Notes: a model not told the origin generated them from the sequence alone. A DNA stretch of 64,000 nucleotides from Stieleria mannarensis (GCF_014154935.1 NZ_JACEHH010000008.1:167349-231348), one strand, 5' to 3'. Shown: positions 18,749 to 29,007, counted from the stretch's first letter. Numbers and translations are program-made.

Positions 18749-19538
18749 TCGCGGACGCTGTGGTCGCAGCCGACATTCGGGCAAGATCGCAGCTTCGTTT
18801 CCGGATCCCGGCTGTTGCTCGGAACGCAAACGAATCGTTCGGCATCGGTGCGTGCCGGTGATGTCGATGGGGATCACAATGTCGATCTGGTGGTGGCCAA
18901 CGGACGGCACTGGCCGCAGCAGAATTTTGTTTTTTTTAAATCAGTCGCAAGCACGCTTCAATGTCGCGCGGCCGTTGGGCCACGATCACTGCACAAGCTA
19001 CGCGTGCGAACTCGCTGATCTGGATGGCGACGGCGACCTCGATATCGCAGTCGGCAATGACAACGCCCCATCGCGTGTATTTTTGAACGACGGCAAGGCC
19101 GGTTTTCAACAGGCGATCACGTTCGGCACCCAGGCCGACTCCACCATTGACGTCGCGGTGGTCGACCTGAATGATGACGGCCGGTCCGACTTGATCTTGG
19201 CCAATCGAGATGATCAACCCAACACGATCCTGCTTGCCGAAGCCCCGCCGGCGGGTTCCGATCCGATGGTCCGCTTTCGTCCACCGGTCAGCTTCGGTTC
19301 GGCCCATTCCAGCCGGGCCATCGCAACGGCGGACTTTGACAGAGACGGCCACGTGGACTGGGGCATCGGCAACATCGGCGTTCCAAACCGAGTGTTCTTC
19401 GGCGATGGCAACGGTGGCGTGAAGAGCGAAACCGCGTTTGGCCGCAGCGACGGACAGACGTTTTGCATCGCCGTCGCAAATACAGACCAGCAAAACCGCA
19501 TCTTCGTGAATCAAGCGTCAAGGAAAGCAAATCAGTGA
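18749..19538 (+). pseudogene. FG-GAP/VCBS repeat protein, truncated and frameshifted
   Basis: Two reading frames together encode FG-GAP repeats with calcium-binding loops: first frame AGDVDGDHNVDLVVANGRHW (18857-18916), second frame DLDGDGDLDIAVGND, DLNDDGRSDLILANRD and DFDRDGHVDWG. The frame changes at a run of eight T at 18930-18937; with seven T the protein would read QNFVFLNQSQARFN, matching the family's N-x-V-F-L-N pattern. There is no ATG and no signal peptide in the first frame, which opens only after a stop at 18722-18724, so the 5' end also seems lost. The 3' end is intact and its TGA overlaps the GTG start of the next gene. A sequencing error or transcriptional slippage at T8 is the alternative to a true pseudogene. 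Confidence 0.7.
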
Positions 19539-22108
19539 TCACAAAAACGATTCAACGAACCACATGCGTCCTGCTGTTGGCGGCGCTGTCCAGTCTGGTC
19601 GCGGCAGGCAACGACGATACCGATTGGCCCTGTTTTCGCGGGGCGGGGGGCAAGGGGATCACGCACGGTTTCGAGACCGCCGTTCATTGGGACGCGACGG
19701 ATCCGGACGACGATTCGATCTTGTGGAAGGCACCTGTCCCGGGGCTGGGGCACTCCTGTCCGGTGATCGTGGGAGAGCGCATTTTTGTCGCGACCGCCGT
19801 GGCGGAGGATGGCGAAATGCAACTGCAGATCGGTCGCGGAGGCAACACGGATGCGGCCGACGACAACGGCAAACAGTCTTGGATGGTGCTGTGTTTCGAC
19901 AAATCCACCGGCGATGAATTGTGGCGCCGGACGGCCCACCAAGGAATCCCTCGGGCGACACGCCACACCAAGGCAAGTCACGCCAATACAACGGTCGCCG
20001 TCAGCGGTGAGAACGTCGTTGCATTCTTCGGCTCGGAAGGTCTGTTCTGCTATGGTCTGGACGGCGAACTGAAGTGGAAGAAAGATCTTGGCGTCGTCGA
20101 TGTCAGCAAGTACGGCGTCGGCTGGGGATACGGCAGTTCGCCTGCGATCCATGATGGCCACATCGTGCTGGTTTGTGACGACCCCGACAATCCATATCTC
20201 ATTGCGCTACGATTGGATGACGGCCGGGAAATCTGGCGCAAAGAACGCACGGGAATCTGTGAGCGCAGTTGGGGCACGCCGCTGATTCACGAAATTGACA
20301 ACACGGCGCACGTCGTCGTGAACGGTTGGCCGTGGGTCGTCGCCTACGATCTGCAAACCGGCGACGAAGTCTGGCGCACCGACAAGGGCGGTTCTTACAT
20401 GTCCACGCCGGTCGTCGTCGATGACTACCTGTATCTGGGCAACTCCAATGGCGTGCTGCGTTGTTTTCATGCGGTGACAGGTGAAAAGGTCTATGAAAAA
20501 CGACTTGGCAGTGGCGCCTACATGGTTTCGTCCCTGGTCGCAGCGAACGACAAAATCTATTGCCCATCCGAAGACGGAACCGTCTATGTCATCCAAGCAG
20601 GCCCCGAATACGACGTCTTGGCAAAGAACCGACTGGGAGATTCCTGCCTTGCCACACCAGCGATTTCCGCCGGGACGCTCTACTTTCGCACAGCGACTGA
20701 GTTGATCGCCATCGGGCCCAATGATGAACCCGCGGCCACATCGCCGGCCGTGTCCGAGGCCCGAAAACCCAACGTGTTGTTTATCGCCGTCGATGATCTG
20801 CGTCCGACGATGGGGTGCTACGGAGACAAGACCGCGATCACACCGCAGATGGATGGCTTGGCCGACCGCGGCATGCGGTTCAATCGAGCGTACTGTCAGG
20901 TCGCAGTTTGCAATCCTTCGCGAGCCAGTTTGATGACCGGTTTGCGACCGGACACGTTGGGCGTCTGGACGCTGCCGATTCACTTTCGCGAGGCGAAACC
21001 CGACGCGGTGACGTTGCCGCAGTGGCTGCGCAAACACGGGTACTTCGCCGTCAGCCACGGCAAGATTTATCACAACCCCACACCGGACCCCCAATCCTGG
21101 AGCGAACCGATTCGCAATCTGCCGCGGTTGCCCGCCTTCTATCCCGATGGCACTCGGGACGTGATTCGAGATGCCATGAGCAAGTTACCGGCGAACGATT
21201 GGCGAAAGAACAATCTCCGTGGCCCTGCGACCGCCGCACCGGATCTGCCGGATCACCAAGTGCTCGACGGAGCCCGCACGGACCTGTGCATCGAAGACCT
21301 GCGCCGACTCGCCAAATCGCAGCAACCGTTCTTCCTGGCGATGGGTTACATCCGCCCCCATCTGTCCTTTGTCGCGCCAAAGAAATACTGGGACCTGTAC
21401 GACCCGGAGGAGTTGCCCGTGTTGTCGGGCCAGAAGATCCCCGCAGACGCACCGCCCTATGCGATGCACAACAACAGTGAACTGTCGCACTACGTTGACT
21501 TGATCAACATGCCAAAACCGTGGGACGAAGAGGAACTGTCGGCCGATCAAGCGCGACGTCTACTTCACGGTTACCACGCTTGTGTCAGTTACGTTGACGC
21601 ACAAATCGGTCGTCTGTTGAAGGCGCTCGACGAAGTAGGTTTAACCGACGACACGATCGTCGTCCTGTGGAGCGATCACGGTTGGAAGCTCGGCGAGTAT
21701 CGCGGCTGGGGCAAGATGACCAACTACGAAATCGATGCCCGCGTCCCGTTGATCATCTCCGCACCAATGGTGAAGACCAGGGGGCAGAGCACCGAGTCGC
21801 TTGCGGCGCTGCTGGACCTGTATCCGACGCTCTGCGAGCTGACCGGTTTGGAAACACCGGATTTCGTCGAAGGCAAGAGCCTGGTTCCGATCCTCCGCGA
21901 TCCCCTCGCCAAGGTGCATCAATCCGTGACCAGCCAGTATTACCGCACGCACGAAGGCAGCGAGTACATGGGCTATTCGATGCGCACCGACCGCTATCGC
22001 TATATCGAGTGGCGTGATTTCGGCAGCGGAGAAATCAAGTTTCAAGAACTGTACGATCACAGCACCGATGACGGCGAGTCCGGTTTACAATCACCCCGAG
22101 TCATTTAA
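19535..22108 (+). CDS. PQQ-like beta-propeller fused to a sulfatase
   Basis: This exported protein has 857 residues from a GTG at 19535, which overlaps the previous stop; the frame is open from 19463, but this start gives a proper signal peptide (about residues 5-25). Residues 30-395 form a PQQ-like propeller (WPCFRGAGGKG, repeated GDELW and GDEVW blade ends). After a short linker (about 396-408) a sulfatase begins at PNVLFIAVDDLRP, with formylglycine site CNPSRASL, IRPHLSF and VLWSDHGWKLGE. The propeller ends where the stand-alone homologue at 29008-30381 ends, and the sulfatase lacks its own signal peptide, so this is a gene fusion. The C-terminus is abnormal: after ELYDHSTDDGES the frame gives GLQSPRVI and stops, and a one-base shift would restore a more usual ending. 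Confidence 0.85.
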   Translation: MITKTIQRTTCVLLLAALSSLVAAGNDDTDWPCFRGAGGKGITHGFETAVHWDATDPDDDSILWKAPVPGLGHSCPVIVGERIFVATAVAEDGEMQLQIGRGGNTDAADDNGKQSWMVLCFDKSTGDELWRRTAHQGIPRATRHTKASHANTTVAVSGENVVAFFGSEGLFCYGLDGELKWKKDLGVVDVSKYGVGWGYGSSPAIHDGHIVLVCDDPDNPYLIALRLDDGREIWRKERTGICERSWGTPLIHEIDNTAHVVVNGWPWVVAYDLQTGDEVWRTDKGGSYMSTPVVVDDYLYLGNSNGVLRCFHAVTGEKVYEKRLGSGAYMVSSLVAANDKIYCPSEDGTVYVIQAGPEYDVLAKNRLGDSCLATPAISAGTLYFRTATELIAIGPNDEPAATSPAVSEARKPNVLFIAVDDLRPTMGCYGDKTAITPQMDGLADRGMRFNRAYCQVAVCNPSRASLMTGLRPDTLGVWTLPIHFREAKPDAVTLPQWLRKHGYFAVSHGKIYHNPTPDPQSWSEPIRNLPRLPAFYPDGTRDVIRDAMSKLPANDWRKNNLRGPATAAPDLPDHQVLDGARTDLCIEDLRRLAKSQQPFFLAMGYIRPHLSFVAPKKYWDLYDPEELPVLSGQKIPADAPPYAMHNNSELSHYVDLINMPKPWDEEELSADQARRLLHGYHACVSYVDAQIGRLLKALDEVGLTDDTIVVLWSDHGWKLGEYRGWGKMTNYEIDARVPLIISAPMVKTRGQSTESLAALLDLYPTLCELTGLETPDFVEGKSLVPILRDPLAKVHQSVTSQYYRTHEGSEYMGYSMRTDRYRYIEWRDFGSGEIKFQELYDHSTDDGESGLQSPRVI

Positions 22109-22142
22109 ATGTCCGGGTCAATGTAAAGGAAGAAGTCACCTG

Positions 22143-23543
22143 ATGCCCAACCAAGTTCGATTAATCCGTCATGTCGCCCAATCCCTCACTGCATGCGGTC
22201 TCCTTGTCAGCCTGCTCTCTGGTTTCGGTGCGACGGTGTGTGCCCAAACCGTGGATCCGGTTTCCGTCTTGGGCGACACGAGGATGCCGCCGTCGGATCA
22301 CGTTTCGCAAGCCTTCCCCTATGGCATCACGGGCAAGACGCCGCCGTCGTTGACCAAGATAAATTTCCAAGGACAGAAACCCTACCACAAGCACCGCATC
22401 AATTTGAGGCTCTTTCAAGGCTGCCCACAGGTTGAAATCTCCGAGGGCGGCCGACTTTGGGCGACCTGGTTCGGCTCCAACGTCCAAGCCGAACGCGCGC
22501 CCTTCCACAACGATCAATTCTCGGTCATCTCGACCTCGGCCGACGACGGGAAAACCTGGAAGGAGGTCTTCGTCTTTGACCCCAGTGAGTTGCTCGGCGC
22601 GGGAGCGTCCGATCCGATGCTGTGGAAAGACCCCGAAGGAAAGATTCGCTTCATCGGCCTGCGGAACATCGATTTCAAAGGCCAGGACGAATTCGCTTCC
22701 TCGGCGTGGGAGTTCACGATGTTGGACGCGGAAAACGAATACACCGACTGGACCGCGCCGCGGTTGCTGGGAAACAAAAACATCTCGGTGATGAAGCCGC
22801 TGATTTTTCCCGACGGCACGATCCTACGCTCGATGGACGATTTCAAGCTGGTCGGTAAACGCGACAAGGTTCGAATTCGTTTTCTGAAAGAAGCCGTCAA
22901 CGGCACGCCGATCTTTGTTTCTGAATTTCCCGTCGACAACGACGCGGTGTTTGCCGAGCAGATGCCGATCATCCGAAAAGACGGCAGCCTGTTCACGTTC
23001 TATCGGGCGAAGAAGGGACAGAAGTTTGCCGAATCGTTCGACGGCGGACGAACCTGGAAACTGGGCGGTTACTACCCGATGCAGTTTTCGATCAACACCA
23101 AGTGTATCCTCAAAACATTGCCTTCGGGCCGCGTCCTGCTGGTCGCCAACGACGTCCAGATGGACGAACAGGGCGGCAAGCGGGTTTACCACTACACCGA
23201 CGAAAACGGTCAACGACGTGAGCTGACGAAACACAAGACGGCGCGGACGCGGATGACGGCCTATTTGAGTGAAGATGACGGCAAGACGTTTCCGCACAAG
23301 CTGCTTTTGTGCGACGACGGTCAGATCAGTTATCCCTCGGCGACGCTCGGCAAAGACGGAGCGATCTACATCGTTTATGACCAGGGGCGTGGCACGATCG
23401 GCCAGCACACCATCTTTTTGTCCAAGATCAGCGAAGCGGACGTCCTGGCTGGCGAAATCGTCGACGGGGATAGTTTCTCAAACCGCATCGTCAGCCGCCC
23501 CAGCGACCACGGCGGCGGACGCCGCAAAGGCGATTCGATCTGA
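22143..23543 (+). CDS. Secreted BNR/Asp-box sialidase-like protein
   Basis: This exported protein has 466 residues from the ATG at 22143; the frame is open from 22014, but this ATG gives a signal peptide (cleavage near ATVCA-QT, about residue 31). Asp-box motifs S-x-D-x-G-x-T-W/F recur: SADDGKTW, SFDGGRTW, SEDDGKTF. They mark the six-bladed sialidase/BNR fold. Such planctomycete proteins are often annotated exo-alpha-sialidase, but I cannot confirm the full arginine triad and Tyr/Glu nucleophile, so true sialidase activity is unproven. It follows the sulfatase fusion by 34 bases, suggesting an operon for a sulfated or acidic glycan. Confidence 0.75.
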   Translation: MPNQVRLIRHVAQSLTACGLLVSLLSGFGATVCAQTVDPVSVLGDTRMPPSDHVSQAFPYGITGKTPPSLTKINFQGQKPYHKHRINLRLFQGCPQVEISEGGRLWATWFGSNVQAERAPFHNDQFSVISTSADDGKTWKEVFVFDPSELLGAGASDPMLWKDPEGKIRFIGLRNIDFKGQDEFASSAWEFTMLDAENEYTDWTAPRLLGNKNISVMKPLIFPDGTILRSMDDFKLVGKRDKVRIRFLKEAVNGTPIFVSEFPVDNDAVFAEQMPIIRKDGSLFTFYRAKKGQKFAESFDGGRTWKLGGYYPMQFSINTKCILKTLPSGRVLLVANDVQMDEQGGKRVYHYTDENGQRRELTKHKTARTRMTAYLSEDDGKTFPHKLLLCDDGQISYPSATLGKDGAIYIVYDQGRGTIGQHTIFLSKISEADVLAGEIVDGDSFSNRIVSRPSDHGGGRRKGDSI

Positions 23544-23550
23544 AGAATGA

Positions 23551-24660
23551 TCGTAGCGGAACTCGCGTAGAATTTCGCTTTCCGCGGCTTTGCCGCCGTG
23601 AGCGCCGGGGAGGCGAAAGCCTTGGCGGCTTCCGCTACGGTTGATTTGATAGGTCCAATCGTAGCGGAACTCGCGTAGAGTTTCGCTTTCCGCGGCTTCG
23701 CCGCCGGGAGCGCGGGGTGCCGAAATCCTTGGCGGCTTCCGCTACGGTTGATTTGATAGGTCCGATCGTAGCGGAATTCGCGGAGAATTTCGCTTTCCAC
23801 GGCTTTGCCGCCGTGAGCGCGGGGTGCCGAAAGCCTTGGCGGCTTCCGCTACGGTTGATTGGATAGGTCCGATCGTAGCGGAACTCGCGTAGAGTTTCGC
23901 TTTCCGCGGCTTCGCCGCCGTGAGCGCGGGGTGCCGAAAGCCTTGGCGGCTTCCGCTACGGTTGATTGGATAGGTCACGATCGTAGCGGAACTCGCGTAG
24001 AATTTCGCTTTCCGCGGCTTTGCCGCCGTGAGCGCCGGGGAGGCGAAAGCCTTGGCGGCTTCCGCTACGGTTGATTGGATAGGTCCAATCGTAGCGGAAC
24101 TCGCGTAGAGTTTCGCTTTCCGCGGCTTCGCCGCCGTGAGCGCGGGGAGGCGAAAGCCTTGGCGGCTTCCGCTACGGTTGATTGGATAGGTCCAATCGTA
24201 GCGGAACTCGCGAAGAGTTTCGCTTTCCGCGGCTTGCCGCCGGGAGCGCGGGGTGCCGAAATCCTTGGCGGCTTCCGCTACGGTTGATTGGATAGGTCCA
24301 ATCGTAGCGGAACCCGCGTAGAGTTTCGCTTTCCACGGCTTCGCCGCCGTGAGCGCGGGGAGGCGAAAGCCTTGGCGGCTTCCGCTACGGTTGATTTGAT
24401 AGGTCCGATCGTAGCGGAACTCGCGTAGAGTTTCGCTTTCCACGGCTTCGCCGCCGTGAGCGCGGGGAGGCGAAATCCTTGGCGGCTTCCGCTACGGTTG
24501 ATTGGATAGGTCCAATCGTAGCGGAACTCGCGAAGAGTTTCGCTTTCCGCGGCTTTGCCGCCGGGAGCGCGGGGAGGCGAAAGCCTTGGCGGCTTCCGCT
24601 ACGGTTGATTGGATAGGTCCGATCGTAGCGGAACTCGCGGAGAGTTTCGCTTTCCGCGGC
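23551..24660. repeat. Tandem array of a 107-base palindromic unit, 10 full copies plus one partial
   Basis: The left end GTAGCGGAA of successive units starts at 23554, 23661, 23768, 23875, 23983, 24091, 24198, 24304, 24411, 24518 and 24625, giving periods of 106-108. Each unit can fold on itself: outer arms GTAGCGGAA/TTCCGCTAC, middle TTTCGC/GCGAAA, inner GCGGC-TTC-GCCGC, then a spacer of about 25 bases (GGTTGATTGGATAGGTCCGA). The eleventh copy stops at GCGGC, 7 bases before the end of hppA. The array fills the gap between two convergent genes. There are no unique spacers, so it is not a CRISPR. Single diverged copies lie at 42160-42239 and 62470-62537. Open frames across it are by-products of the repeat. 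Confidence 0.95.
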
Positions 24661-24667
24661 GTGACTT

Positions 24668-27208
24668 TCAGATCAGCGAGGCGATCACGAGGGCGACGAC
24701 GCTCATCAGTTTTAGCAGGATATTCAGCGACGGGCCCGAGGTGTCTTTGAAGGGGTCGCCGACGGTGTCACCGACGACGGCGGCCTTGTGGGCCTCGCTG
24801 CCCTTGACCAACATCTGCCCGTTCACGTCGTAGCCTTCCTCGATCATCTTCTTGGCGTTGTCCCAGGCACCGCCGGCGTTGGATTGGAACAACGCCATCA
24901 AGACGCCGCTGACCGTCACCCCGGCGAGCAACCCGCCCAACATCAGCGCGTTGGTGTTGCCCGGCAACCCGACCAACTTGGGCAAGAAACCGAAGCCGAC
25001 CGGAACCAGCACCGCGACCAAACCGGGAACGATCATCTCGCGGATCGAAGCGCGGGTGGAGATCGCGACGCACTTGCCATACTCGGCCTTTCCGTCGGCG
25101 GCTTGGAAGGTCGCTTGATCCGCCTGGGACCATTCTTCGAGCGGTTTTCCTTCGTTGTCATTCATCGCCTTCAGCCCCGCCTTGAGTTCGGGGATGTCTT
25201 TGAATTGTCGACGGACCTCTTCGATCATCCGCATCGCGGCGCGGCCGACGGCGTTCATCGACAACGCCGAGAACAGGAACGGCAACATCGCACCGACAAA
25301 CAGCGACGCCATCACGTAGGGATTGGTGATGCTGATCGCCTGGATCGGCGTGTCGACATGGGTCGCGTTGTAGGCGGTGATGAAGGCGGCGAACAGGGCG
25401 AGCGCGGTCAGCGCGGCCGACCCGATGGCAAAGCCCTTTCCGATCGCCGCGGTGGTGTTGCCGACGGCATCGAGTTTGTCGGTGCGCTCGCGCACCTCCG
25501 CCGGCAACTCGGACATCTCGGCGATCCCACCGGCGTTGTCCGAAATCGGGCCATAAGCATCGACGGCCAACTGGATGCCGGTGTTGGATAGCATTCCGAC
25601 CGCGGCGATCGCGATCCCGTACAGACCGGCCATGGCGTAGGCGCCGATGATGGCCGCGGCGATGATCAGGATCGGAATCGCGGTCGACATCATGCCGACA
25701 CCCAGACCGGAAATGATGGTCGTGGCCGGACCGGTGACCGACTGACGGACGATCGACGTGACCGGCCGCGTGCCCGTTCCGGTGTAGTATTCGGTGATCT
25801 TGCCGATCCCCAGCCCGGCCGCCAGCCCGAACAGAATGGCGAAGAACACGCCGCTGCTGGTGTAGACAAACGCGGCGTCGCCTTCACCAACGGTCCAGGT
25901 CGCCGGCAGCATGAACTTGATGATCACGTAGGTCAGGATCAACAGGATGGCCGCCGATCCGAATTCGCCGATGTTCAGTGCGTGGTGCGGATTGCCGCCT
26001 TCCTTGACTTTGACAAAGAACGTGCCGGCGATCGAGGTGAGAATCCCGACACCGGCCAGGACCAGCGGTAACAGGACGGCCGACAAGCCGCCGAAGTGAT
26101 CCAGGCCGGCTTCGTTGAAAACGGTGAAAAATGCGGCACCCAACACCATCGTGCCGATGATCGATCCGACGTAGGACTCAAACAGGTCGGCCCCCATGCC
26201 GGCGACGTCACCGACGTTGTCGCCGACGTTGTCGGCGATCGTGGCCGGGTTGAGCGGGTGGTCTTCGGGGATCCCCGCTTCGACCTTGCCGACCAAGTCC
26301 GCTCCGACATCGGCGGCCTTCGTATAAATCCCGCCGCCGACCCGGGCGAACAATGCGATCGAGGAGGCACCGAAGGAGAATCCCGTCAGCACTCGGATCA
26401 CCCGGGTCAGGTTGCTTTGCGTTTCCAGGCCGAACATGCCCGCGTAAACGACGAACAAGACGCTCAAACCGAGCACGCCCAAGCCGACGACGCCCATGCC
26501 CATCACGCTGCCGCCGGCAAACGCGACTTCTAATGCTTTTCCCAGACTGGTCTTGGCCGCGTTGGTCGTCCGCACGTTGGCTTTGGTGGCCACCGTCATG
26601 CCGATGAACCCCGCCAACGCCGAACAGATCGCCCCGGAGGCAAACGACAGCGCGACCAGCGGGGACGACGATTCGCCTTGCGTGCTGCCGGCGTAACCGA
26701 GCAAACACGCCACGCCGATGACGAACACCGCCAGAATCGAATACTCCGCCTTCAAGAACGACATCGCGCCTTCGGAGATGTTGGCCGCGATCCGCGCCAT
26801 CTTTTCTCCACCGACCTCCTGTTGTGCGACCCAACTGGTTTTCCAAAACGTGAACGCCAATCCGGCGACTCCCAGCAGCGGGATCAGGTAAGCGATCCAG
26901 GGCACGCCGCCTTCGGACGGCGCATCGACGTCGGCGGCCGGTGTGGGGGACGCTGATTCGGTCTGCCCGTCATCAACCGGTGGCGGTTCGCTGGACGGTT
27001 CGTCGCCGGCCGACGCCGCGGTCACTTCGGCAGTGCTCGCTTCTGTATCTTCTTGCGCCAATGCCGTCATCGGGCAGCAAGCCAACGAGACCGCAAGGAC
27101 GATCAAGAGTGTGCGGAAATGCGTGCGGAACGGTGTGTCGCAGGAGCACGCCCGGATCAAAGCAGCGGTCAAAACAGTACCTGCGAACAGAACAGTGATT
27201 TCCAGCAT
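24668..27208 (-). CDS. hppA: Membrane-bound ion-pumping pyrophosphatase
   Basis: This integral membrane pump uses PPi hydrolysis to move H+ or Na+ across the membrane. It has 846 residues from the ATG at 27208 and about 15-16 hydrophobic segments. The PPi site shows the [18 protein letters not shown] motif and the downstream aspartate clusters. [16 protein letters not shown] carries Ala where K+-independent enzymes have Lys, so this is the K+-dependent class; H+ versus Na+ cannot be decided by eye. The first ~120 residues are unusual: a signal-peptide-like stretch ([19 protein letters not shown]) and an acidic Ser/Pro-rich region precede the conserved core. The gene is convergent with the sialidase-like gene across the palindromic array. 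Confidence 0.93.
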   Translation of the reverse strand: MLEITVLFAGTVLTAALIRACSCDTPFRTHFRTLLIVLAVSLACCPMTALAQEDTEASTAEVTAASAGDEPSSEPPPVDDGQTESASPTPAADVDAPSEGGVPWIAYLIPLLGVAGLAFTFWKTSWVAQQEVGGEKMARIAANISEGAMSFLKAEYSILAVFVIGVACLLGYAGSTQGESSSPLVALSFASGAICSALAGFIGMTVATKANVRTTNAAKTSLGKALEVAFAGGSVMGMGVVGLGVLGLSVLFVVYAGMFGLETQSNLTRVIRVLTGFSFGASSIALFARVGGGIYTKAADVGADLVGKVEAGIPEDHPLNPATIADNVGDNVGDVAGMGADLFESYVGSIIGTMVLGAAFFTVFNEAGLDHFGGLSAVLLPLVLAGVGILTSIAGTFFVKVKEGGNPHHALNIGEFGSAAILLILTYVIIKFMLPATWTVGEGDAAFVYTSSGVFFAILFGLAAGLGIGKITEYYTGTGTRPVTSIVRQSVTGPATTIISGLGVGMMSTAIPILIIAAAIIGAYAMAGLYGIAIAAVGMLSNTGIQLAVDAYGPISDNAGGIAEMSELPAEVRERTDKLDAVGNTTAAIGKGFAIGSAALTALALFAAFITAYNATHVDTPIQAISITNPYVMASLFVGAMLPFLFSALSMNAVGRAAMRMIEEVRRQFKDIPELKAGLKAMNDNEGKPLEEWSQADQATFQAADGKAEYGKCVAISTRASIREMIVPGLVAVLVPVGFGFLPKLVGLPGNTNALMLGGLLAGVTVSGVLMALFQSNAGGAWDNAKKMIEEGYDVNGQMLVKGSEAHKAAVVGDTVGDPFKDTSGPSLNILLKLMSVVALVIASLI

Positions 27209-27635
27209 GGTGTGTGTTCCTTCTTGACACGCTCGGAAGTGCGAACGTGTGCGTACAACGACGAGTGATGGACTGAAAGCGGCACAGTTTTCAGTGTTAA
27301 GATTAAGCGAGAATCTAACACAAACGGAAGATCGACTCGGGTGGCAAACGGCACCCGGTGACAAAAAGAATTTGTCCTAACCGAGGCGTGAACCGTGTAG
27401 CGGCGATGCAAGAACTGTGCCACATCATCAGCGGCCACCGACGTCGCGTTGGCCGGAAAATGCGAACGGAGGGTGTTGGTTGCAGCCGAATGATGGTTCA
27501 ACCAAGATGTCGCCACAAGCTGGCTAGAAAGCCGCGTTGAAGAGGTGCTTGCTTTTCCTGAGTCTGGGCCCTGGGCCAGCTGAAGTCTATCACGACCGCG
27601 GCCCGTACGGCGAGTCGATGATACCAGGACAGTGA
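27209..27635. other. Gap upstream of hppA, with an inverted repeat
   Basis: No gene is seen in these 427 bases between hppA and the App1-like gene, both on the minus strand. An imperfect palindrome at 27294-27321 (GTGTTA-A-GATT / GAATC-TAACAC, loop about 6) sits some 90 bases ahead of the hppA start and could be an operator or RNA hairpin. No matching regulator was identified. Confidence 0.4.
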
Positions 27636-28757
27636 CTACCTTGCGGTCTGGTCGACGCGTTCTCGGATCTCCGCAACGTCATCAAACAGCATCCAGCGTT
27701 CTTTCGGAACACCGTCTAATGCGTCCTGAAAACGCCGGTCGGTCGATTCGGCCGACGTCACGTTGCGGAGCAAGACCATCACGATCTGGTCGGGAAAGTC
27801 GCGCGCCAGTTGGCCATAGATCTCCGGGTCTTGCTCTCCCGTGTCGCCGAACAAAACGAAGCGACGCTCGGGAAACGACTTCAAGATCGGGGTGATCGCA
27901 GCGAGTTTCGTCGACTGTTGAGACGACAGCAGCCCCAGTCCGCTCGAATCGGTCAAGCGAAAGTACTTCAGGTGCATCGTGCCTTTGGGAAACCCCGCCT
28001 CGGACAGAAAGCCTTCCAAGGGTTGATACAATTGCCAGGGGCTTCCGGAGACGTAATGAAACGCCGCCCCGCGGTCGTGCAAACCGGCGTACAGCGGCGC
28101 CATCCCTGCGACCGCCTGGAAGTCTCGTAGAAACGTATGCTTCAACAATTCGGATTTGTCCGTCACCTCGGAGTGCTTGATCGTGTCGTCGATGTCGGAG
28201 ATCACCGACAGTCCTTGCGGGGCAATCAGATGCACGCGGCCGCGGAACGATCTGGAATCCCCGCTCGGCAGGACGGCTTGCAAACGCGCAATCTGGTTTT
28301 CCGAGTGACCGCCGGGCCACGGATTGGCAGCGGAAGACAGGGAGCTGAGAAAGTGTCCGTTGGGCTGCGAGGTCCCCGCGGCGTACCGTTTGCCGGCGAA
28401 GTCGACGGTGACCGATTTTCCTCGTTCGTTATCGACCAGGAACGGTCGAATGCGGTCCTCGCGAAAGGCGTCCGGGTCGATGTCGTTGTTCAGGCCGGCC
28501 GAGGATTTCAGCGCCGCGATCAGCGCCGCCCGTTTGAACGAACTGTCTTCGGGCTCAAAGACCTTTCCGTGCACGTCAAACCGCCACGACCGGGTCTGTT
28601 TGTCGAAATGCCCGTACGTCGGGTAGAACAAGATCGATTCGTCGGATTTCAACGTCGACGGTGCGAGCGCGTCGGGCCCCGGTTCGTGACCGATCGCCCA
28701 AGTGATCGCAACCGCCGCGGGGATGAGGAACAAGAGGGTCTTGGCAGGATTTGGCAT
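27636..28757 (-). CDS. App1-like phosphatase (DUF2183), exported
   Basis: This is a predicted HAD-fold phosphatase of 373 residues. Start: the ATG at 28757 is preceded by AAGGAG about seven bases upstream, one of the clearer ribosome-binding sites in the window, although the frame is open to 28862. A signal or anchor segment (TLLFLIPAAVAITWAIG) begins the protein. The C-terminal half carries the App1 catalytic motif SDIDDTIKHSEV (the two Asp of the DxDxT loop), a later SGSPW (motif II) and LFGDTGEQDPEIY (motif IV). Yeast App1 dephosphorylates phosphatidate; bacterial substrates are unknown. The N-terminal domain (about 30-190) is the family's less conserved part. Confidence 0.8.
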   Translation of the reverse strand: MPNPAKTLLFLIPAAVAITWAIGHEPGPDALAPSTLKSDESILFYPTYGHFDKQTRSWRFDVHGKVFEPEDSSFKRAALIAALKSSAGLNNDIDPDAFREDRIRPFLVDNERGKSVTVDFAGKRYAAGTSQPNGHFLSSLSSAANPWPGGHSENQIARLQAVLPSGDSRSFRGRVHLIAPQGLSVISDIDDTIKHSEVTDKSELLKHTFLRDFQAVAGMAPLYAGLHDRGAAFHYVSGSPWQLYQPLEGFLSEAGFPKGTMHLKYFRLTDSSGLGLLSSQQSTKLAAITPILKSFPERRFVLFGDTGEQDPEIYGQLARDFPDQIVMVLLRNVTSAESTDRRFQDALDGVPKERWMLFDDVAEIRERVDQTAR

Positions 28758-29007
28758 GGAGGTTCTCCTTGGGAGACATGATAACGTTTGGGCGGCACTC
28801 ATGACCGAAAGAGCCCGAATCGTGTGCTTCGCCAACACGTGATTTTGGAGTCGGACAGTCATTTTGGATCAATCACCAATGGTGCGAGCATACGTGTTGG
28901 TGTCTCGCCTTCTGGCGATTCCCTCTCGCTGCGGAGCAGCGAAACTGGTCGGTCGTCTACACTGAAACCAGCGTGAATCAGAACTCCCATTGCCATGGAA
29001 TCTCGGA

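Noticed and set aside
23742..24443. A 233-residue minus-strand open frame across the tandem array
   Set aside because: Its protein is only the 107-base unit read in shifting frames; it has no start context and no independent support.
23551..24660. CRISPR array
   Set aside because: The repeated unit is 107 bases with no unique spacers, the unit is self-complementary, and no cas gene is in the window.
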